From contig WION01000029.1 in NCBI GenBank assembly GCA_015039365.1, positions 248,001-312,000 on the forward strand: a stretch of 64,000 nucleotides of DNA, read 5' to 3'. The position numbers and the translations under genes were made by a program. The notes below the pieces were generated by a model. It was not told the DNA's origin, did not search any database, and saw only the letters and a list, made by a program, of their open reading frames with translations. This document shows, in pieces, positions 59,231-64,000 of the stretch. Numbering within the stretch: the first letter of the stretch is position 1; every line of letters starts with the position of its first letter. The DNA comes from Amanita rubescens (lineage: Eukaryota; Basidiomycota; Agaricomycetes; Agaricales; Amanitaceae).

Positions 59231-61256
59231 TCATTGATCACTGACCTTGTCGGTGTATGGCGCAATGGCGATTTTCGTACGTTGGGGATTCTTCTGTTCC
59301 TCGTTCACCGCCGCCTTCAAATAAATCATATGCACGGCAAACCGCACAGCCACAAAATAGCTCTTCTCAGTGACTGCGTCATGTGTCGTCGTAGCATTAT
59401 AGAAGAAGTGCGCCAATTTTACGGGGAGTTCGATAACCTTCGACATGCTATCCTCAGCGAACTCATCAGAGGGGGTCTCCGAGGTGGACGACACAAGCCA
59501 AAGGGACTGCATATCGTTGCCTCCTGGTTGTGTTTTGAACTGGATCTTGAATTCTCGCCAGCTTTCAGGTTTAGGTTTATCTCCCTAAAGACGTTGATTC
59601 AAAACAAGGGTGAGACACGGCATGCAGAGGTTGAATGGCGCAACTCACCTTTTTCCCGAACCAAACTACCTTGGTTAACTTGCTAGTATTTGCGATGCCG
59701 TGGTTCTTCAGAAGTATGACCCCATAACTCATGGGTAAAGACTCGGTGCTGGTCTGAGAACCCCCATGATCGCACGGCCAAGAACGAACTACCGTCTGCG
59801 AACCTTTCCCCACGGTGAAGTGCACCCGCCGAGGTAGCTTGTCCATCGTCGGGGTTGGCTCCAGCAGGACTGTTGCATCCCCCCCGAATACCCATCCTTC
59901 CTTTGTCCATCGCAGCTTCAATGCATAGAAATACTCACGGTCACTCGAGGCAACCAAGATGACCACGTCGTAGTCGATGTCTCTGAACGGATCGCTAATG
60001 TCGCCTTCTTTTACTCTACGGTAAATCATTCCTCCATTCCCAGCGTTCGGCCTACGTGGGGGTAATCGGATTTCGGTGTTTTTCAGCGCATGCGCGCATA
60101 AGATATGCGGCTGCGAATCGGTGTCAAATTTGATATAATATGACCACTTCGTTTTGTACACGTCATTGAGTAGATCGGATGAAAGCGCCCATTCCGTTGT
60201 GGAGGCACGGAGATAATACCAAGGTGCCCCCTCACTACCCTTTAAGAGGAATCTTTTGTCATCTTCGCTGCAGCCATGGTATGGGAGTCCTGAATAGTGT
60301 TTCGCAGGCGGCCTCTTCGAGTCGTCGTATCCAGGTAAACTTGGGATAAGGAACGAGGAAGGGTCGCGCGGCACCTTGTCTCCGGCGGCTAGCCATGCCA
60401 TTCCGTGGCTGCCGAGGGTGGCAGCCTTGCGCGCGAACTCGTTGAACACGTCCTGTGCATCGCGGTCCTCGTCATAGGGATCAAGTTGAATATCGAAGAA
60501 GCCCATGACACTGTAGACAACGTCGACGGGCCTTGTGGATACCCGCATGAGCATTGCAACCCAAATGTCCGAAGGAAGGCCACCGGAAGCGTTCCGGTGT
60601 TTTAGCAGTCCCAACGTGGCTGTTAATACCGTTTTCTTGGTGGTGGGAGGGAAGTCAGCCGTGGTGCGGGTTTTCCTACTGCCCTCCAGACACGCAACAG
60701 GAACATTCGACTCGATCTGGTAGGCTGCTCCCAAATGGCTGGATCCTTTCATCATCCAAACTAAGTGAGATAATTTGACGAGATATTTTTGACCCTCCAC
60801 TATCCACTTGTTTAACTTTAACAATGGTCGGGGTAGGTTCGGCAGGGGCAGATTTGGCGCCGGAGAGAAGGGAGGGGCGATTTTTAATGGGGTTGGTTGG
60901 GGGGGATCCTTGTCCGGCCATGAGATATACATCCAAGTCGTTTCGTTCAGGACTGCTTCCTGCAGCGTCCAGGCCCTGTCCATCCACCCCGTCATGGTCT
61001 TGACGCTCTGCACGGCTGACACCCCACCGGGCATACATATCACCGCCTTTGCGTACTTGTAAATGTTTGCCATGTTGGCGATCTGCAGGGCCTTGTCGGT
61101 CGGGCGCTTGTCACAGAGAGCACGAAAGGCGCCTTCACTTCGTTTCACGCGTGGGTTGATTTGCAGCGGCTCTAAGAAGTAGTCCCATAGCAAGACCTGT
61201 CTCGTAGTGGGATCCAGACTCCCTTCTTGGAGCCGTAGAATCTGGATTGGTGACAT
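59231..61256 (-). CDS. HET-domain-like (heterokaryon incompatibility) protein
   Basis: Exons 59649 up to about 61256 (or further) and 59231-59584, in frame. The C-terminal part of a HET-like domain is visible: LQIANMANIYKYAKAVICMP-GG and MTGWMDRAWTLQEAVL, the family's W-x-x-R-x-W-T/C-x-Q-E signature. VSTRPVDVVYSVMGFFDIQL (the D-x-V/I-Y-x-x-G/L-x-G box) follows. The usual N-terminal YxWG and WIDxxCI motifs are not seen, so upstream exons (about 61280-61560) may be missing from my model or lost. HET proteins trigger cell death on contact with non-self partners in other fungi; here the role is inferred. The C-terminal ~250 residues are not recognised. Confidence 0.65.
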
Positions 61257-61274
61257 GGAACTGATTGTGAGCAA

Positions 61275-61937
61275 TTATGAGGTCGTATTCCAGTGGTCTG
61301 CAATGCTGAGTTGGACTCACTTTGGGTTGCAAGAACAGTGGTTTGAGTTAAGTCGCAACGAGATCACTTGGGAAGGATCAGTGGGGGCATGATAGCAGAT
61401 ATGGCCCGATAAGGTTGAATATAGGGTCGAGATGTGGGAGCGCGAGTGGAGATAGACAATGTATTCTGCGAATGCAACTTCGTGTGAACGCGATTCACTC
61501 TCGAGTTCTTCCAGTCTCGGTCTGAACGATATCCGCAACAAAGTGACGAACATCGTGACCAAGGTCTTGGTCTCGCACGGATTTCATCCAAAGTATTTCA
61601 ACTGTTCTCAATCATGTCACTTGTTCAAGCTTTTTCCATGCGGCTTTGAAATACTTTTGGTATGTTTCGACTTGTCCGAAAAGTGACTCATAGCCCACAA
61701 AGAAGCAGGGAGCGTGCTGCGTGACTCAATGCCGAAATACGTCTTGACGGCACTCGCCAAACATAGTACCCACTCACACGATACTATACCATCTACGCGA
61801 ATCACCTCAATGTCCTGAAAATCTGCAATGTATACGGTACCGAATACCATATGTTAACGAAGTTTCAAACCTCCGGACTCCACGCATTACCAGTTTTATC
61901 GTGACGGGTAGATTCTCTAACGCTTAACAGTGGTAGT
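61275..61937. other. HET gene upstream and left end of segmental duplication
   Basis: May contain 5' exons of the HET gene (an open minus frame at 61317-61562 ends at a GTGAGT donor). From about 61730 the sequence is a duplicate of 35095 onward. Confidence 0.4.
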
Positions 61938-62059
61938 AGTCCCTCCTTGGGGCTGCGGACGCAGCACATGCCGTTTTTTCTCTTGTTTTCGAAGAGTCCA
62001 CGACTCAGGGGCCTCGTCGACATAGCTTGGAGCATGTAACATCGTCGAAAAGGTATAAA
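61938..62059 (+). promoter_or_regulatory. Promoter of cysteine-rich gene, copy 2 (single unit)
   Basis: One copy of the ~105-bp unit that is doubled at 35325-35534, followed by TATAAA at 62054-62059. Confidence 0.6.
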
Positions 62060-62137
62060 GAGACCTTGATTTTTGTCCACATTCCTCACCAAAGCATCTT
62101 TCCTCAGCGTTCTCAACCTCTTCTTCTCTACATAACA

Positions 62138-62560
62138 ATGAAGGTACAGCTTTCACTGTAAACTTCATGACCGCGGTCAATCAACTCATGCGTTTGTGCA
62201 GTTCACTACATTTGGTAGCATCATTGCTCTTGCCCTCGTCGGTGTCGTTGCCGCCGCTGGGGTACCAGCTCAGAATCCGGGCTCCGGCAAAACTCCAGCC
62301 CAGTCTCCGAACACTGGCACCACTACGCCCAATACGCCCAATACCTCTCAAGACGTAAGAATCAATTAATCATACCCATGATATGAGCTCTAATACCACT
62401 GCAGCAATGTGTCCAGTCTGCTTGCACGTGCAGCGGATCACCAGGCGATTTCTGCGGTAGTGCGGGTAGCCCCAACAATTGTCTTGCTGGTCACCTCTAT
62501 ACCTGCCAACAAGGTGGAAAGACTTGCGACCTTGGCCTTAACGACTCCTGCAAGAACTAG
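62138..62560 (+). CDS. Small cysteine-rich secreted protein, copy 2 (104 aa)
   Basis: Exons 62138-62143 (ATG AAG), 62202-62354 and 62405-62560; 315 nt, in frame. Signal peptide MKFTTFGSIIALALVGVVAA, Pro/Thr-rich spacer with one extra PNT compared with copy 1, and the same eight cysteines (QCVQSACTCSGSPGDFCGSA … CQQGGKTCDLGLNDSCKN). Differences from copy 1 are few (for example A/T, N/D, V/A, GT/KT), so the duplication is recent. Introns and flanks are also conserved. Confidence 0.8.
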
Positions 62561-63006
62561 TAAAGTACTGGATCGAATGGTTGCGTCGTATCATAGAACA
62601 TTTTTCTATTTCATTGTTCTTTTCCCGTAGTCTGTTCGATGTAACCAGATCAGAGTGCATATATATACGAGATAGAAACTCTCATAGAACATTTTTCTAT
62701 TTCGTTGTCTTTTTCCCGTAGTCTGATGTAACCAGATCAGAGTACTTATAAACCTATTGTGAATCATCCATTCTGTTCACTATGACCAACATAGCGTGAG
62801 GCAATCGCGGCGGCGGTTACATGGTGTACTAATGCGCGTTGAGGCTGATAAGGTGTAGGACAGAAAACAACTCAGAAGCGGCAATGTGTTCAGTATCACT
62901 CCAACCGCTCAACAAGAAACCTTGGCAAGCAAGGCAATTACAAGTAGTGTCCAAATATTAGAGTAGTCGACCATGGATCCGAAGCCAAGACGTGCTTTCG
63001 AACTCT
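62561..63006. repeat. 3' flank with a short tandem duplication
   Basis: The block TCATAGAACATTTTTCTATT…TTTCCCGTAGTCTG…GTAACCAGATCAGAGT occurs at about 62595 and again at 62683, a tandem copy not present after gene copy 1. The rest is unassigned. Confidence 0.5.
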
Positions 63007-64000
63007 TTACAGGCGGACTGGGTCTAGTTCGCGCAGAGCAGTCCAGATTGCATGCTCTAGAACCGCAGTAGAAGCTCCATCGCTAGACAATACCAATGTC
63101 TCTTCCATCTCCCTTATCACAGAGTCCATATATTCAGCAGCTGCAGAGAGGTGCGCAACCTTTGCGCTGGCCGCGTGAAGCTCCAAGTAGTCTCTGGAGG
63201 GAACGGGGAGCCTTGGGTTGTCAGTGTTAAATGTTATGACTTGATGGTACTCGGCGATGTCCGGGGGATATATCGCCCTCAAATTATACACATTTTCGAC
63301 GGCCTGATGGAGGAGATTAGTTATCCTGCCTCATGAATATATGTTACATCATCCTTACTGTAGGCTCGAGCCACATGTCCAGCTTGTCGAATAACCTGTG
63401 CGCTTCGAGACACATCGTCATGACATTTTCCAATCGATGTACCTTAGGGCCATTGAGTTCTTTCAGCAGGCTTTCGCGGCTGGCAAAGCGAGATAAAACG
63501 GCCCAGGCAGAAGCAGCGTAATCAGCCTGAAAAATTAGGTCAGATTGTCGATATGTGAAGAGGAATCAAGATAAACCTTCCTGGATGCTTCGCTTTGTCG
63601 ATTCGGAAAGTATATGCGCACACTCGGTATACGCCAACCGTATCCCAGGGGTCTCGGCTAATTCCCTGGACTTCTTGACAGACTCGCGATCATACCGCCC
63701 TGAAACAACGCATCTGAATCCATCACGAACTAGCGCCTTTAAAACACGTTAGTCGGATATCATGACGTGAAACCTCCGAACTCGCCTTTCTCTTTGCTGT
63801 CTCGTGACCTGTTGGCGCCTCTTCGAGCATGCCCCTGATCATCTCGGCCTGGGTGTCGAATGACGGGCGAGAAGGGTGACGAGATTGCACAGGAGTCCGT
63901 CCTTTTGCAGATCGAACTGAGGTTTTATCAAAACGGAGAGAAAAGAATGTCAAGATGAACTCACAAAGCCTAAAACCGCGATCATAATATAGCTTTCCGA
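63007..64000 (-). CDS. HNH nuclease-like protein (fungal HNH_2), 5' part beyond window
   Basis: Partial at its 5' end. Reading leftward: …SESYIMIAVLGF, RHPSRPSFDTQAEMIRGMLE, then after a GC-AG intron (AAG|GCGAGT) ALVRDGFRCVVSGRYDRESV, TECAHILSEST (His-box), ADYAASAWAVLSRFASRESL, LNGPKVHRLENVMTMCLEAH + RLFDKLDMWLEPT and a C-terminal helical part ending LRELDPVRL. C-x-x-S-G … CAHILSE … N-V-MTMC-x2-H-x2-FD fits the HNH_2 core with all key residues, so this copy may be an active nuclease. At the join after KRSIQEG (about 63575) the phase is off by one at a GG run, probably an indel. Confidence 0.7.

Overview
This window is eukaryotic. It holds many short spliced introns of about 50-60 nt with GT-AG (and some GC-AG) ends, a fungal Zn2Cys6 transcription factor, a fungal-type phenylalanine ammonia-lyase, a DSN1/Mis13 kinetochore gene, a GATA_AreA/DUF3295 regulator and small cysteine-rich secreted proteins. 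Gene style and content fit an agaricomycete basidiomycete: NACHT-WD40 genes with near-identical WD repeats, HET and HNH_2-like genes, and an intron density of one per 100-300 bp. A Rhizoctonia/Ceratobasidium-type fungus is my best guess; that is inference, not shown by a search.

Layout. 0.1-23.1 kb: two NACHT-WD40 (NLR-like) genes, copy 1 on + (441-4433) and a decayed copy 2 on - (18188-22827), form a large inverted repeat. Its 13.8-kb spacer holds a remnant of a zinc-type dehydrogenase, a Zn2Cys6 transcription factor, a SLATT_fungal two-TM protein and a phenylalanine ammonia-lyase. 24-27.5 kb: a badly broken AP endonuclease 1 (APN1) gene and a small signal-peptide gene, bracketed by a ~210-bp direct repeat. 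28.6-34.5 kb: a tandem pair of secreted-protein genes, a prolyl-iminopeptidase-like hydrolase and a third, decayed secreted paralogue. 35-39.5 kb: a small cysteine-rich secreted protein (copy 1), a hypothetical gene and decayed repeats. 40-50.2 kb: a conserved block with DSN1, a DHHC palmitoyltransferase, tRNA-Ile(AAT) and a GATA_AreA/DUF3295 regulator. 51.5-64 kb: a low-complexity ORF, an HNH nuclease-like gene, a decayed and an intact MDR dehydrogenase in tandem, a HET-domain gene, cysteine-rich secreted protein copy 2 (segmental duplicate of 35-36 kb) and a second HNH gene running off the right edge.

The accessory parts read as a birth-and-death zone: NLR-like, HET and SLATT genes (self/non-self recognition and conflict families) and secreted proteins, most of them in duplicated and partly decayed copies. 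A second theme is gene structure: a possible 1-nt exon in the DHHC gene, 6-nt exons in two other genes, and three GC-AG introns.

Caution on quality: several otherwise well-conserved genes (PAL, DSN1, DHHC, the dehydrogenase, the transcription factor, NACHT copy 1) carry single-base insertions or deletions that break the frame, often at homopolymers. In PAL, NACHT copy 1 and the dehydrogenase the exon lengths become a multiple of three again if exactly one base is corrected. This looks more like residual assembly indels than real loss, so the frameshift calls below are provisional.
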